Shown here: piece after piece, positions 50,725 to 59,268 of the stretch
Position numbering within the stretch: the stretch's first letter is position 1
Layout: each line of letters begins with the position of its first letter
NCBI RefSeq assembly: GCF_013314975.1
Contig: NZ_JABTYH010000011.1
Coordinates: 62,001 to 126,000, forward strand
Direction of reading: 5' to 3'
Origin: Pseudarthrobacter oxydans
GTDB lineage: Bacteria; Actinomycetota; Actinomycetes; Actinomycetales; Micrococcaceae
DNA: 64,000 nt
The notes under the pieces: model-generated
Seen by the model: only the letters and a program-made list of their open reading frames with translations
Database searches by the model: none
Told to the model about the DNA's origin: nothing
Made by a program: the position numbers and the translations under genes

Positions 50725-51159
50725 ATGAATCAGTCACGACTCACCACTACCGCCATCACTGCCCTCCGGATTGTCCTGGGCTTCCTTTTTGCAGCCCACG
50801 GGTGGCAGAAGTTCAACGAATGGACCATCGCAGGAACGCAGGCCTCGTTCGCCAAGATGGGCGTTCCGGCAGCGGAAATTGCCGCACCGGCCGTTGCCGT
50901 CCTGGAGTTTGCAGGCGGCATTGCCCTGGTCCTGGGCATCCTCACCCGCGTGGTGGCCGCCCTGCTGGCCCTGAACATGCTTGGCGCCCTCTTCCTGGTT
51001 CACGCCCCGGCCGGCGTTTTTGCCGCCAACGGCGGGTACGAGCTGGTGCTGCTCCTCGCAGCTGGAGCTTTTGCCCTGGCCCTTACCGGCGCCGGCCGCG
51101 CCTCAGTGGACCGCGCCCTCTTCGGCCGCAGCAACGCAAGGCTTGCCGTCCTGGCCTGA
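50725..51159 (+). CDS. DoxX family membrane protein
   Basis: A 144-aa protein with four helices (ALRIVLGFLFAAHGWQKF, AAPAVAVLEFAGGIALVLGI, VVAALLALNMLGALFLVH, ELVLLLAAGAFALALTG). FLFAAHGWQKF is the typical DoxX start. Members take part in thiosulfate:quinone reduction or oxidative stress responses; exact function unknown. The ATG at 50725 is chosen because the preceding frame lies inside the palindrome. Regulation by that palindrome is likely. Confidence 0.88.
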   Translation: MNQSRLTTTAITALRIVLGFLFAAHGWQKFNEWTIAGTQASFAKMGVPAAEIAAPAVAVLEFAGGIALVLGILTRVVAALLALNMLGALFLVHAPAGVFAANGGYELVLLLAAGAFALALTGAGRASVDRALFGRSNARLAVLA

Positions 51160-51191
51160 CCCACCACCTCCGGCTCGGATCCGGAAAGGCG

Positions 51192-51229
51192 CGACGGCGG
51201 ATGGGCACCTCGGTGCGCGTCCGCCGTCG
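51192..51229. terminator. Hairpin after DoxX
   Basis: CGACGGCGGA (51192-51201) pairs with TCCGCCGTCG (51220-51229), with an inner GCACC/GGTGC pairing in the loop. No U-run follows. Probably a weak terminator or stabiliser of the DoxX message. Confidence 0.55.
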
Positions 51230-51361
51230 GCCGTTAACCCGCCACCAGGCCCCGCAACCGCCCCGGTCACCTGCGACACCCGGGTGTGGCTGATGCTGCC
51301 TCAACAGCCTTGCGGGAGTCACCGACCGGTGGGTAACACCGGCCGTCAGTATGATCACAGC

Positions 51362-52333
51362 ATGACCGAGACGCCTGCCTCCAACTCAGTGACACTCCGC
51401 TTTCTGGCCGCTCCCACGGATGTGGGCCACAGCGGCTCCGTGGACGCCGGAACTGTCCTGGAGTGGGTGGACAAGGCAGCCTATGCCGCAGCCGTGGGGT
51501 GGGCGAAGTCCTACTGTGTCACCGCCTACGTGGGAAACATCCACTTCGCCGATCCCGTCAACAGCGGCGACATGGTGGAGGTCGAGGCCACCATCGTCTA
51601 CACCGGACGGTCGTCGATGCACATCCGCACCGTAGTTTCCTCCGGGGATCCCAAGGGCGGTCCGGCCACCATGCGAAGCCAGTGCATGGTGATCTTCGTT
51701 GCTGTGGGCGAGGACGGAAAACCGATCCCGGTACAGCAGTTCCAACCCGTCACCGCCCAAGAGATCGAACAGCGGGACCACGCCCTGGCACGCATCAAGG
51801 TGCGTGAACAGATCGTCGAAGCCATGAACCGTCAGGAATATACGGATGCGGGAACGGCCGAACGGGTGACCTTACGGTTCATGGCCGCACCCACCGACGT
51901 GAACTGGGGCGGCAAGGTCCACGGCGGGATCGTCATGAAGTGGATCGACGAGGCCGCCTACGTGTGCGCCTCCCGGTACTGCGGCATGGACACCGTGGCG
52001 GTCTTCTCCGGCGGCGTCCGGTTCTACCGTCCGCTGCTGATTGGCCACGTGGTGGAGGTGGAGGCGCGGCTCGTCTACACCGGCACCAAGGGTATGCACA
52101 TTGCCGTACATGTCCGTTCAGGCGATCCCAAGAGCCGCGAGAGGAACCTCACCACGTACTGCCTGACGGTGATGGTGGCGCGCGACGCGGACGGCAACTC
52201 CGTCCCCGTACCCCCCTGGGTGCCGGCCAGCGAAGAGGACAAGAGACTGCACGCCCATGCCCGCGAACTGCTGGAAATCCGGGGAACTGCACCGGGAAAC
52301 CGGCTGCCCAACCACCTGCTGGCCCAAGGCTAG
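51362..52333 (+). CDS. Acyl-CoA thioesterase with tandem hotdog domains
   Basis: A 323-aa protein containing two homologous hotdog folds of the acyl-CoA thioesterase (YciA/BFIT) type. Domain 1 has VTLRFLAAPTDVGHSGSVDAGTVLEWVD; domain 2 has VTLRFMAAPTDVNWGGKVHGGIVMKWIDEAAY. In the second domain HGGIVMKWIDE carries the typical catalytic Asp region, whereas the first has DAGTVLEWVD. It hydrolyses acyl-CoA to free acid and CoA. The ATG at 51362 is used and the upstream open frame ignored. Convergent with dnaB, with 27 bp between stops. Confidence 0.9.
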   Translation: MTETPASNSVTLRFLAAPTDVGHSGSVDAGTVLEWVDKAAYAAAVGWAKSYCVTAYVGNIHFADPVNSGDMVEVEATIVYTGRSSMHIRTVVSSGDPKGGPATMRSQCMVIFVAVGEDGKPIPVQQFQPVTAQEIEQRDHALARIKVREQIVEAMNRQEYTDAGTAERVTLRFMAAPTDVNWGGKVHGGIVMKWIDEAAYVCASRYCGMDTVAVFSGGVRFYRPLLIGHVVEVEARLVYTGTKGMHIAVHVRSGDPKSRERNLTTYCLTVMVARDADGNSVPVPPWVPASEEDKRLHAHARELLEIRGTAPGNRLPNHLLAQG

Positions 52334-52360
52334 GCCCGGGGCACCAGGCGGAGGATGATC

Positions 52361-53743
52361 CTAGAAGCCCCCGCCGCCGGCGTCGGCTGCCATGTTGGCG
52401 AACCGGGAGTAGTGGCCCTGGAAGGCAACCACGATGTCCTTGGTGGGGCCGTTACGGTGCTTGGCCACAAGGATGTCAGCTTCCCCGGCGCGGGGGGATT
52501 CCTTGTCGTAGACGTCCTCACGGTGAAGCAGGATCACCATGTCGGCGTCCTGCTCGATGGAACCCGATTCGCGGAGGTCGGAGACCATGGGCCGCTTGTC
52601 CTGGCGCTGCTCAGAGCCACGGTTGAGCTGTGACAGCGCGATCACGGGGACCTGGAGCTCCTTGGCCAGGAGCTTCAGTGCACGTGAGAACTCGGAGACC
52701 TCCTGCTGGCGGGACTCGACCTTCTTGCCGGAGCTCATCAGCTGCAGGTAGTCGAGGATCACCAGTTTGAGATCGTGCTGCTGCTTCAGGCGCCGGCACT
52801 TTGCCCGGATCTCCATCAGCGACATGTTGGGGCTGTCATCGATGAAGAGCGGGGCATCATTCATCCGGCCCATGGTGGTGGCGATCTTGGACCACTGCTC
52901 GTCCTTGATGGTGCCCTTGCGAAGGTCCTGCAGCCCGATGGTGGCCTCGGCGGACAGGAGGCGCATGGCGATCTCGTTCCGGCCCATTTCGAGCGAGAAC
53001 ATCACGGTGGCCAGGTTGTTCTTGATGGCTGCCGAGCGGGCGAAGTCCAGCGCGAAGGTGGATTTACCCACAGCCGGGCGGGCCGCAATCACAATCATCT
53101 GGCCTGGGTGCAGGCCGTGGGTGAGCTCATCGAGTTCGTAGAAGCCCGTGGGCACGCCGGTCATGCCCTCCCCGCGGTGGCCGGAGGCTTCAATCTCGTC
53201 CACCGTGGACTCCATAACGTCCTTCAGGACGACGTAGTCCTCGGCAGTGCGGCGCTCTGCCACCGCATACACCTCGGCCTGGGCCTGGTTCACCAGGTCC
53301 TCCACCTCGCCGTCGGAGCCGTAACCCAGCTGGACGATCTTGGTGCCGGCGTTCACGAGCCGCCGGAGCACGGCCCGTTCAGCAACGATCTCGGCGTAGT
53401 ATCCGGCGTTGGCAGCCGTGGGCACGGTTTGGATCAGCTCGTGCAGGTAGGCAGGGCCGCCGATCCTGTTGATCTCTGCGCGCTTGGTGAGCTCATCGGA
53501 GACGGTCACGGCGTCCGCGGGCTCACCGCGGCCATAGAGGTCGATGATGGCCTCGTAAATGGTTTCGTGCGCCGGGCGGTAGAAGTCCTGGCCGCGAAGA
53601 ATTTCCACGACGTCGGCGATGGCATCCTTGGACAGCATCATGCCGCCCAGCACGGACTGCTCGGCGGGGATGTCCTGCGGCGGCTTGCGGCTGGCTTCAG
53701 ATCCGCGGGTCGTCTCTACCGGATCCAGGTGCGCGATTGACAA
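52361..53743 (-). CDS. dnaB: Replicative DNA helicase
   Basis: A 460-aa hexameric helicase. The N-terminal DnaB domain starts PQDIPAEQSVLGGMMLSKDA; the RecA-like motor has Walker A ARPAVGKST (K227), Walker B region LVILDYLQLM, and SQLNRGSE. It unwinds the fork at the origin and elongation. The start is TTG at 53743: the first conserved residues SIAHLDPVETTRG follow it, and GGAGGA stands nine bases upstream. It is close to rplI-rpsR-ssb-rpsF on the same strand, as often near oriC. DnaA-box-like elements fill the region upstream. No intein is present. Confidence 0.96.
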   Translation of the reverse strand: MSIAHLDPVETTRGSEASRKPPQDIPAEQSVLGGMMLSKDAIADVVEILRGQDFYRPAHETIYEAIIDLYGRGEPADAVTVSDELTKRAEINRIGGPAYLHELIQTVPTAANAGYYAEIVAERAVLRRLVNAGTKIVQLGYGSDGEVEDLVNQAQAEVYAVAERRTAEDYVVLKDVMESTVDEIEASGHRGEGMTGVPTGFYELDELTHGLHPGQMIVIAARPAVGKSTFALDFARSAAIKNNLATVMFSLEMGRNEIAMRLLSAEATIGLQDLRKGTIKDEQWSKIATTMGRMNDAPLFIDDSPNMSLMEIRAKCRRLKQQHDLKLVILDYLQLMSSGKKVESRQQEVSEFSRALKLLAKELQVPVIALSQLNRGSEQRQDKRPMVSDLRESGSIEQDADMVILLHREDVYDKESPRAGEADILVAKHRNGPTKDIVVAFQGHYSRFANMAADAGGGGF

Positions 53744-54404
53744 AGCTGCCGTCCTCCATGTGAGCCGGGGCCTTGGTGGCACCGGTGGTTAACCGTCCTG
53801 CTGGGGCGTTGCCCGAAAGCCGGGATCCGCTACCCGTCCAGGTGTACCAGCGGGGTCTGACACTTGCTGGGCATCCAGCCCTGCCGCCGCGGATTTCGAG
53901 AGTTATCCCCATATCCACAGGTTTTCCACAATGGGCTTCTTCTTTGGGCTCCAGAGGTTCTACGGCTGCTGTTGTCGGCATCCATCCGGAACCACAGGAG
54001 CCCTGAAAAACAGGTACCCCGCTACGCTAGTCCCCCGTGCCGCAGGGGCAAAGTCAACAGCCGCCAGCCCCTGTGGAAAACCTGTGCACTAACGGCCATA
54101 GCTTGTGCACAGCCTGTGGGAAAGGCTGTGGACAGGAAAAAAGTTTTGCTGCCTCAGCGTCCCTGACCTGCGGAAACACCGCCGCTGGCATGTGGAGCAA
54201 ATATTTCTTCCGGGTAATTTCATCCACAGCCCGTGGCGCGGCCAGTCAAGGAAAACCGCTCCTCCCGGGTCCGTGATGTACTTCATGCCCGGCCGCAGCC
54301 GGCAGGTGCCACCTGCGTCCCCGCGTGACGGCTCAGTGAACCGTGCAGTATGCGCAGAGGTGAATACTGCTGTGGATAAACCGGATCTGGCATAAGCTCT
54401 ATAC
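53744..54404. other. 661-bp gene-free region with a cluster of DnaA-box-like sites
   Basis: Between dnaB and the hypothetical gene at 54405 I see no credible gene. One perfect DnaA box occurs (TGTGGATAA, 54371-54379), plus one-mismatch sites at 53903-53911 (TTATCCCCA), 53911-53919 (ATATCCACA), 53922-53930 (TTTTCCACA), 54072-54080 (TGTGGAAAA) and 54220-54228 (TCATCCACA); TGTGGACAG (54127-54135) and TTGTGCACA (54103-54111) are further relatives. Short A/T-rich stretches lie at about 54135-54147 and 54198-54220. This could be a DnaA-titrating or dnaB-regulating locus, or part of an origin; no dnaA or dnaN is visible. Confidence 0.65.
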
Positions 54405-54680
54405 ATGGGCGAACTACTGCTGGTACTGCTGCCGGCGATTGTGTTGGTGGCGCTCATTTGGGGTCTTGCCACGGCCCTCAGTCCGCGGGACACGGGCTTG
54501 TCCGATGCCGAGAAATACCAGCGTGACCTGGCCGAGCGGTCAGCGCAGCACTATGCTGCCCAGGTCCAGGCCGCCACGGCGGCCCGGGCACGCCTGGAGT
54601 CCATCACGCGGCCAAGCCAAAATACCCAGGCGATGCATTCAGATCTGGCCCCTGCCAGGAAGTACACAGAACGGCGTTAG
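54405..54680 (+). CDS. Hypothetical single-span membrane protein, 91 aa
   Basis: Not recognised. An N-terminal hydrophobic segment (LLLVLLPAIVLVALIWGLATAL) is followed by a polar, helical cytoplasmic part (LSDAEKYQRDLAERSAQHYAAQVQAATAARARL, likely coiled-coil). No Shine-Dalgarno is present; TAAGCT lies six bases before the ATG, so the message may be leaderless. The perfect DnaA box (54371-54379) overlaps where its -35 would be. The next gene starts three bases after its stop. Confidence 0.6.
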   Translation: MGELLLVLLPAIVLVALIWGLATALSPRDTGLSDAEKYQRDLAERSAQHYAAQVQAATAARARLESITRPSQNTQAMHSDLAPARKYTERR

Positions 54681-54683
54681 AAA

Positions 54684-55253
54684 ATGGAATCGCTTGTGGT
54701 CCCTGTCCTCATCCTCCTGGCCGTGGCTGCCGGAGTCACGTTGGCGGCCCGCGCCATCAGCAGGCGGAAGGCCTCCGCGGGCGCCCAGCCGCAGGCACCC
54801 GCAGCCACCGCGGCCGACCTGGCCCGCACAGCGTCTGCCAAACTTTCCGAGGACGAACACCGGCGGCTCTACGCCCTGATCGCACAGGGCCAGGCCATGG
54901 CCGCCATCAAGCTGTACTACGAAGCCACCGGCGACGGACTGCGCGCCTCACGCGATGCCGTTGGAGCGCTGGCAGCGCACCCGCAACCATACCGGGGCGC
55001 GGAGGCGTCCCCTGCCGAGACTGAAGACGACGATGACGAGCCGCAGCGGTTCCCCTACCGCTACCGGGCCATTGCCAGCAAGGGTGACGTGACCCGCGAG
55101 GTCAGCAGCAACATGCTTAACGACGAAATCTATGGCCGGATCCGCACCCTCGCCCGCAACGGCGACACGGAGGCTGCCGCCTCGGCGCTCACGCGGCACT
55201 CCGATATTTCCATGAAGCAGGCCCGGGAGTTCATCGAACTGCTGGACGACTAA
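54684..55253 (+). CDS. Membrane-anchored protein with L7/L12 C-terminal-like repeats
   Basis: A 189-aa protein: an N-terminal hydrophobic helix (VVPVLILLAVAAGVTLAARAI), an Ala/Pro linker, then a domain with IAQGQAMAAIKLYYEATGDGLRASRDAVGAL, which follows the ribosomal L7/L12 C-terminal pattern (I-K-x-R-x(3)-G-L-x-x-A-K). A short acidic linker (ETEDDDDEPQ) precedes a second half (YRYRAIASKGDVTREVS, DEIYGRIRTLARNGDTEAAASALTRHSDISMKQAREFIE) that resembles it distantly. Function unknown. It follows the 91-aa gene by three bases, so the two are probably co-translated. Confidence 0.65.
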   Translation: MESLVVPVLILLAVAAGVTLAARAISRRKASAGAQPQAPAATAADLARTASAKLSEDEHRRLYALIAQGQAMAAIKLYYEATGDGLRASRDAVGALAAHPQPYRGAEASPAETEDDDDEPQRFPYRYRAIASKGDVTREVSSNMLNDEIYGRIRTLARNGDTEAAASALTRHSDISMKQAREFIELLDD

Positions 55254-55311
55254 GGCCTTCCGGGCAGTTCATCCAGCCTTGGTCGGGCAGACGCCTTCTC
55301 GTGCTGCACGG

Positions 55312-57513
55312 CTACCTCAGCGTCAGGACGAGCTTGGGTGCGGCCGCGCTGCCGGCCTCCTTGGAGCTGAGGTCCAGGCCGTCGCTGCTGCCGGTATCCA
55401 GGCCCAGCGAAAGCTGCTGGCCGAGCTCACCGGCCAGGCCTGCCAGCGTGAGCGGAACGTTGTAGCTGGTGTTGGCCGTCGTCGGGCCGAATGTCGCGAT
55501 GCTGCTCCCCAGCGCGGGGCGGTTGGTGTACGTGATCCCGCCCTCCGTCCAGGTGTCATCGGCCACCAGCTTGACGCTCTGCATACCTTTGGACCCGCTC
55601 CCGGCGCTGCGCAGCTGCAGTGTCGCGCTCTCCAGGGTGCGGCCCGCGTACGCCGACAGGTCGAACTTCAGGTAGGTGACCTCCACTGGGCTCTTGTCCA
55701 CTCCCAGCAGGGTACTTGACCCGTAGTTCGTCGCCGTCGATGTTCCCGCCACGTAACTGTCCGCCGTGGCCGTGAGCGTGACGGTTTCCGGTGTGCCGCC
55801 GCCACCCGCCGAGGCCGTCGTGAACGTCCACGTCTTGTCCGAGGCCAGCGCGTTCCCGGCGGCATCCTTGACCCCGGTGGACCCGCCCTCGATCGTGGCC
55901 GTGTACACGGTGCCGGCCGCCAGGTCCGAACCAGGGTTCAGCGTCGCGACGTTGCCTGCGCTGTTGAGGGTCACCGAGGCTGCCACCGCCCCCGTCCCGG
56001 ACTCCAAGGTAAATGTGCCCGACCCAACGGTCGACGTATCCATCGCCTCGGAGAACGTGGCAGTCACGTCCGCGGACACCGCCACGCCGGTGGCACCATC
56101 AGCGGGGGATGTGCCCGTCACCACCGGAGCGGTTGTATCGCCACCACCGCTGCCGCCACTGGGATCATAAAAGTGCCAGTACCGGCTGGTGGCGTTCACA
56201 TCCGCGAGCAGCAGCAGGCCGCTGCTGGCTGTGCCCCGCGCCAAGCTGTTGAGGTTCTGCTTCGTCGACGTCACGTTGTGGACATACTGGTCGGCGTCGA
56301 CGATCCGGGCAGTCTTGGCGGTGCTGAAGCTGATGTTGGCCAGCGGCGTGGACTTCTCGTAGATCGCACCGCCTGAACTGGTGCAGACGCCGGCGTTCGT
56401 GGTGCCGCTTGGCTTCGGATAGGTGGCGAAGGTCCGCAACATTTGGGTGCTCTCGTCGATCAGGACGATCACCCGGTTGGGGCACTCGGCCACAGTCGCG
56501 ATCGTATTAGCCGACCATGTGGTTCCGTTCAACGCCAAGAGCTGGATCAGCGGCTGGGCTGCCGAGGTGAACGACGTCTTGATGGCGGCGAAGACCCGGC
56601 CGCCCGAGGAGTCAAGCCATTTCAGGTTCATATGGTCGTCACCGCTGCGCTGTCCCGAGACAGCAGCCTCTGGCGCAGTCCAGTCGGTATTCGAGGCGCC
56701 ATCCACGTGGTAGCTCCAGTACATGCCGTCGGAGGAATCATCGACCTGCCGGCTCCACATCACGCCTATCCTGCCGGGGCCGAACGCGATCACCGCGGAC
56801 GAGTCGTCGACAGACACGTTGCTCAGCGCCGCGGGATGCGGGAAGGGTGTCCCCCAGGTCGCGCCGTCCGTGCCCGTGACATTGAGGTAGATACGGTTTC
56901 CCTGCTGCCAGGTGGCCCACACGCGGCCGGTCGAATCCTTGTCGATTGACAGGGTCTCAACGCGATAGTTGTTGATGTTTGTAGCGCTCTGCAGCGAGTA
57001 CGTCTTTGTACTTGGATCGTAGCTGAACCGCCGCATCGTCGACGGGAAATTGGGCTCAGCCGGCAAACCGTCGTTGACAAACCGGTAGCTCGCCACAAAG
57101 AGCGTTGTCCCGTCCCACAGCACGTCATGATGGGTGTTCGCCCGGGTATCCGTTGCCACTCCGGTATCAACCCACGCGCTCGTGGCGGCATTGAACCGGA
57201 AGATATGGAAATCCGAACTGGCCGTGTCCCAGAGGTTCCCCCACCAGAGGCCATCGTTGAACCACAACGCACTTGTCGCCCGCTTGGTGCCCGTCGGCGT
57301 TCCCGTACCCGAGTGGGACGGGCCCTCGACCCCCACGTCACCCTCGGCCGCCGACGCCCCCACCGGAACCACCACAGCACCGAGGGCAAGCATCAGCGCG
57401 GCCATCAGTGCAGTGAGCCATGGGGTGCGTGGCCGGGGGGGTCGCGCATCATCGGGGCAAGCACCTCCCCGGCTGACAGCATGAAAACGCCGACCTCTGA
57501 CATGTCCGCCCAT
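55312..57513 (-). CDS. Secreted beta-propeller protein with Big_5 and DNRLRE domains
   Basis: A 733-aa extracellular protein. Signal peptide: basic start, hydrophobic core ALMAALMLALGAVVVPV, cleavage after ASA (residue ~55). Residues ~60-445 form a propeller-like domain (LWFNDGLWWGNLWDT, LWDGTTLFVASYRF, ETLSIDKDSTGRVWATW, IGVMWS). A Gly-rich linker leads to a Big_5 domain (~458-565, TSPADGATGVAVSADVTATFSEAMD pattern) and a DNRLRE domain (~570-733) with SYVAGTSTATNYGSSTLLGV, of the type that forms isopeptide-stabilised jelly rolls. ATG 57513 has GGGGAG upstream. Its propeller part is paralogous to the protein at 63218. Confidence 0.88.
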   Translation of the reverse strand: MGGHVRGRRFHAVSRGGACPDDARPPRPRTPWLTALMAALMLALGAVVVPVGASAAEGDVGVEGPSHSGTGTPTGTKRATSALWFNDGLWWGNLWDTASSDFHIFRFNAATSAWVDTGVATDTRANTHHDVLWDGTTLFVASYRFVNDGLPAEPNFPSTMRRFSYDPSTKTYSLQSATNINNYRVETLSIDKDSTGRVWATWQQGNRIYLNVTGTDGATWGTPFPHPAALSNVSVDDSSAVIAFGPGRIGVMWSRQVDDSSDGMYWSYHVDGASNTDWTAPEAAVSGQRSGDDHMNLKWLDSSGGRVFAAIKTSFTSAAQPLIQLLALNGTTWSANTIATVAECPNRVIVLIDESTQMLRTFATYPKPSGTTNAGVCTSSGGAIYEKSTPLANISFSTAKTARIVDADQYVHNVTSTKQNLNSLARGTASSGLLLLADVNATSRYWHFYDPSGGSGGGDTTAPVVTGTSPADGATGVAVSADVTATFSEAMDTSTVGSGTFTLESGTGAVAASVTLNSAGNVATLNPGSDLAAGTVYTATIEGGSTGVKDAAGNALASDKTWTFTTASAGGGGTPETVTLTATADSYVAGTSTATNYGSSTLLGVDKSPVEVTYLKFDLSAYAGRTLESATLQLRSAGSGSKGMQSVKLVADDTWTEGGITYTNRPALGSSIATFGPTTANTSYNVPLTLAGLAGELGQQLSLGLDTGSSDGLDLSSKEAGSAAAPKLVLTLR

Positions 57514-57565
57514 GTGCGCTCCCCGGAGTTGAACATCGGTCCCCACGCTCGTTCAGTGTCAACCG

Positions 57566-57582
57566 TGCAAACGTTAATTGCA
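57566..57582. promoter_or_regulatory. Candidate LacI-type half-palindrome upstream of the secreted protein
   Basis: TGCAA (57566-57570), seven bases and TTGCA (57578-57582) form an inverted repeat around ACGTTAA, similar to LacI/GalR operators. It lies about 55 bp before the ATG. A TTGCAA/GACACT promoter pair on the minus strand overlaps it. No LacI gene is nearby. Confidence 0.35.
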
Positions 57583-57627
57583 ACCCCTAATTCGAAAGGG
57601 ACATTGCCTCATGCGGGGCGGCGGGCG

Positions 57628-58254
57628 TCACCCGTTTCCGGAGATGCCGGCCAGCAGCTGCTCGAAAGGGAGGGACTCCATCGGAGCGGGCTTCCGGCCC
57701 GGCTGGGGCCCCTCGAGGAGCCGCGTAAACTCCCCTGCCGCCCGGTCGATGCGGTCCGAAAGTGAAGAGCCGCCGTCGTCCGTGGTGCCCCAGTCCTGCG
57801 GACCCGCAAAGACGCCCGTGGCAACAATCCTGGTGCGCAGGTAGCTGAACAGCGGGCGCAGGGCGTAATCCAGGACCATCTGGTGGCGGTCCGTGCCGCC
57901 GGTAGCGCCCAGCAGGACGGCCTTGTCGTCCAGTGACTTGGGGTCAAGGACGTCGATAAAGGATTTGAACAGGCCGCTGTAGGACGCGCTGAACACCGGC
58001 GTCACCGCGATGATCCCGTCCGAGGCTTCCACGCCTGCTATCACCTCGGCCAGCCGGGGTGCGGCGTAACCAGTGACGAAATTATTGGCGATGTCCACGG
58101 CCAGGTCGCGGAGCTCGACGACGTCCATCCGCACGCTGAGGCCGGCGCCGGTCAGGTGCCGCTCGGCTGCGGCGGCCAGCTGGTCTGCCAGCAGCCTGCT
58201 CGACGACGGTACGCCGAGTCCGGCGGAAAGGACTGTGATGCGGCGGGTCTCCAT
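57628..58254 (-). CDS. NADPH-dependent FMN reductase family protein
   Basis: A 208-aa flavodoxin-like reductase. RRITVLSAGLGVPSSSRLLADQL is the phosphate-binding loop region for FMN, and TPVFSASYSGLFKSFIDVLD the second conserved loop; the family label CE1759-like fits. It reduces flavin or azo/quinone compounds with NAD(P)H. The ATG at 58254 follows AGGAGA, and the ATG at 58278 is too far. It is 114 bp downstream of the start of the secreted gene's promoter region. It may supply reduced flavin to oxygenases; partner unknown. Confidence 0.88.
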   Translation of the reverse strand: METRRITVLSAGLGVPSSSRLLADQLAAAAERHLTGAGLSVRMDVVELRDLAVDIANNFVTGYAAPRLAEVIAGVEASDGIIAVTPVFSASYSGLFKSFIDVLDPKSLDDKAVLLGATGGTDRHQMVLDYALRPLFSYLRTRIVATGVFAGPQDWGTTDDGGSSLSDRIDRAAGEFTRLLEGPQPGRKPAPMESLPFEQLLAGISGNG

Positions 58255-58338
58255 GGCATTCTCCTGTTGCTCGATCATTCCAGCATATATGCATATGCAT
58301 CTACATGGTGAACAGCAGGAGGCAACGGGGTATTCCCG

Positions 58339-59196
58339 CTAGAGAAGCACTGACCCCCGGATGCAGGTGGTGGAGTGTCCACCCACCCAAATGCCGCCGT
58401 CGTCCGCTTTGATATGGACGCGGCCTGCGCGGCCCAGGGCTGTCCCCTGGGCCGCCACGTACTCACGCGGAGCCCTGTTGCTGCCGATCAGCCACTGCGC
58501 CGCACCCGCATTAAAACTGCCGGTGACAGGATCCTCCACCATGGCGTCGCCCGGGATGAACGTGCGGACTTCGAAGTCTGCGCCGCCATCCGCCCGCCCC
58601 GGACCGATAATCCCGATCTTGAGATTGCCCAGGGCCGCGAGGTCAGGCCTCACAGCCCTGACATGCTCCGCGGAACCCAGCAGCACACCGATCCACTCCG
58701 GACCATTCACCAGCCATGACGCATCCACCACATCGGTTTCAGGCAGGCGGAGCCCCGCAGCGATCCGGCTCCGGATGGCCCCGTCCACCGGACCACAACG
58801 GGTCAAGGGGGGAGCTACGAAGGCGAGTCCCCCGTCGTCGCGCTTGACGCGGACCAGCCCCGCACCGCACTCCTGGACCACGAAGTCCTCCGATTGCGGC
58901 GTTCCCCCACACTCAAGCCACGTGTGGGCAGACCCCAGCGTGGGGTGGCCGGCGAAGGGGAATTCCTCACTTCCGGTAAAGATCCGCACCCGGTAGTCCG
59001 CACGCGGATCGGTGGGGGGCAACAGGAACGTGGTCTCCGCCAGGTTGGTCCAGTTGGCGAACTGCTGCATCCGCTCCGGCGTCAGCCCCTCTGCGTCAAC
59101 GACGACGGCGAGCGGGTTTCCGCGGTAGGCCTCGCTGGAGAAGACGTCGACCTGGTGGAACGGGCGGCTGCGGGCTGGAATTTCGGTGCTGTTCAC
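58339..59196 (-). CDS. PhzF-family isomerase/epimerase
   Basis: A 285-aa protein with the diaminopimelate-epimerase-like PhzF fold. The catalytic Glu equivalent is E54 in NLAETTFL; GHPTLGSAH and GDAMVEDPVTGSFNAGAAQWL are the two other active-site loops. PhzF proper makes phenazine, but most homologues have unknown substrates, and no phenazine genes are present. GTG at 59196 is the only suitable start and lacks a clear ribosome site. Convergent to nothing; 84 bp follow to the FMN reductase. Confidence 0.88.
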   Translation of the reverse strand: MNSTEIPARSRPFHQVDVFSSEAYRGNPLAVVVDAEGLTPERMQQFANWTNLAETTFLLPPTDPRADYRVRIFTGSEEFPFAGHPTLGSAHTWLECGGTPQSEDFVVQECGAGLVRVKRDDGGLAFVAPPLTRCGPVDGAIRSRIAAGLRLPETDVVDASWLVNGPEWIGVLLGSAEHVRAVRPDLAALGNLKIGIIGPGRADGGADFEVRTFIPGDAMVEDPVTGSFNAGAAQWLIGSNRAPREYVAAQGTALGRAGRVHIKADDGGIWVGGHSTTCIRGSVLL

Positions 59197-59215
59197 CGTA
59201 CGAAGCTATCAAGCA

Positions 59216-59254
59216 AAAGACCCCCGCCGCCGGAATCCGGCAGCGGGGGTCTTT
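59216..59254 (-). terminator. Bidirectional-type terminator after rplI
   Basis: AAAGACCCCCGC (59216-59227) pairs with GCGGGGGTCTTT (59243-59254), with an inner GCCGG/CCGGC. On the minus strand it is followed by TTTTGCTTG and ends the rpsF-ssb-rpsR-rplI operon. A 12-bp perfect outer stem. Confidence 0.93.
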
Positions 59255-59268
59255 CCAGCAGTCAGGGA

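Noticed and set aside
50981..51361. N-terminal extension of the thioesterase (frame open from 50981)
   Set aside because: The extension overlaps the DoxX gene in another frame and lacks family similarity; the hotdog fold begins just after the ATG at 51362.
53744..54404. Chromosomal oriC
   Set aside because: DnaA-box-like sites are present, but neither dnaA, dnaN nor rpmH is in the window; the actinobacterial origin normally lies between dnaA and dnaN. Kept as a DnaA-box cluster only.
58339..59196. Phenazine biosynthesis
   Set aside because: PhzF homologues are widespread without phenazine genes; no phzA-E or phzG is present.
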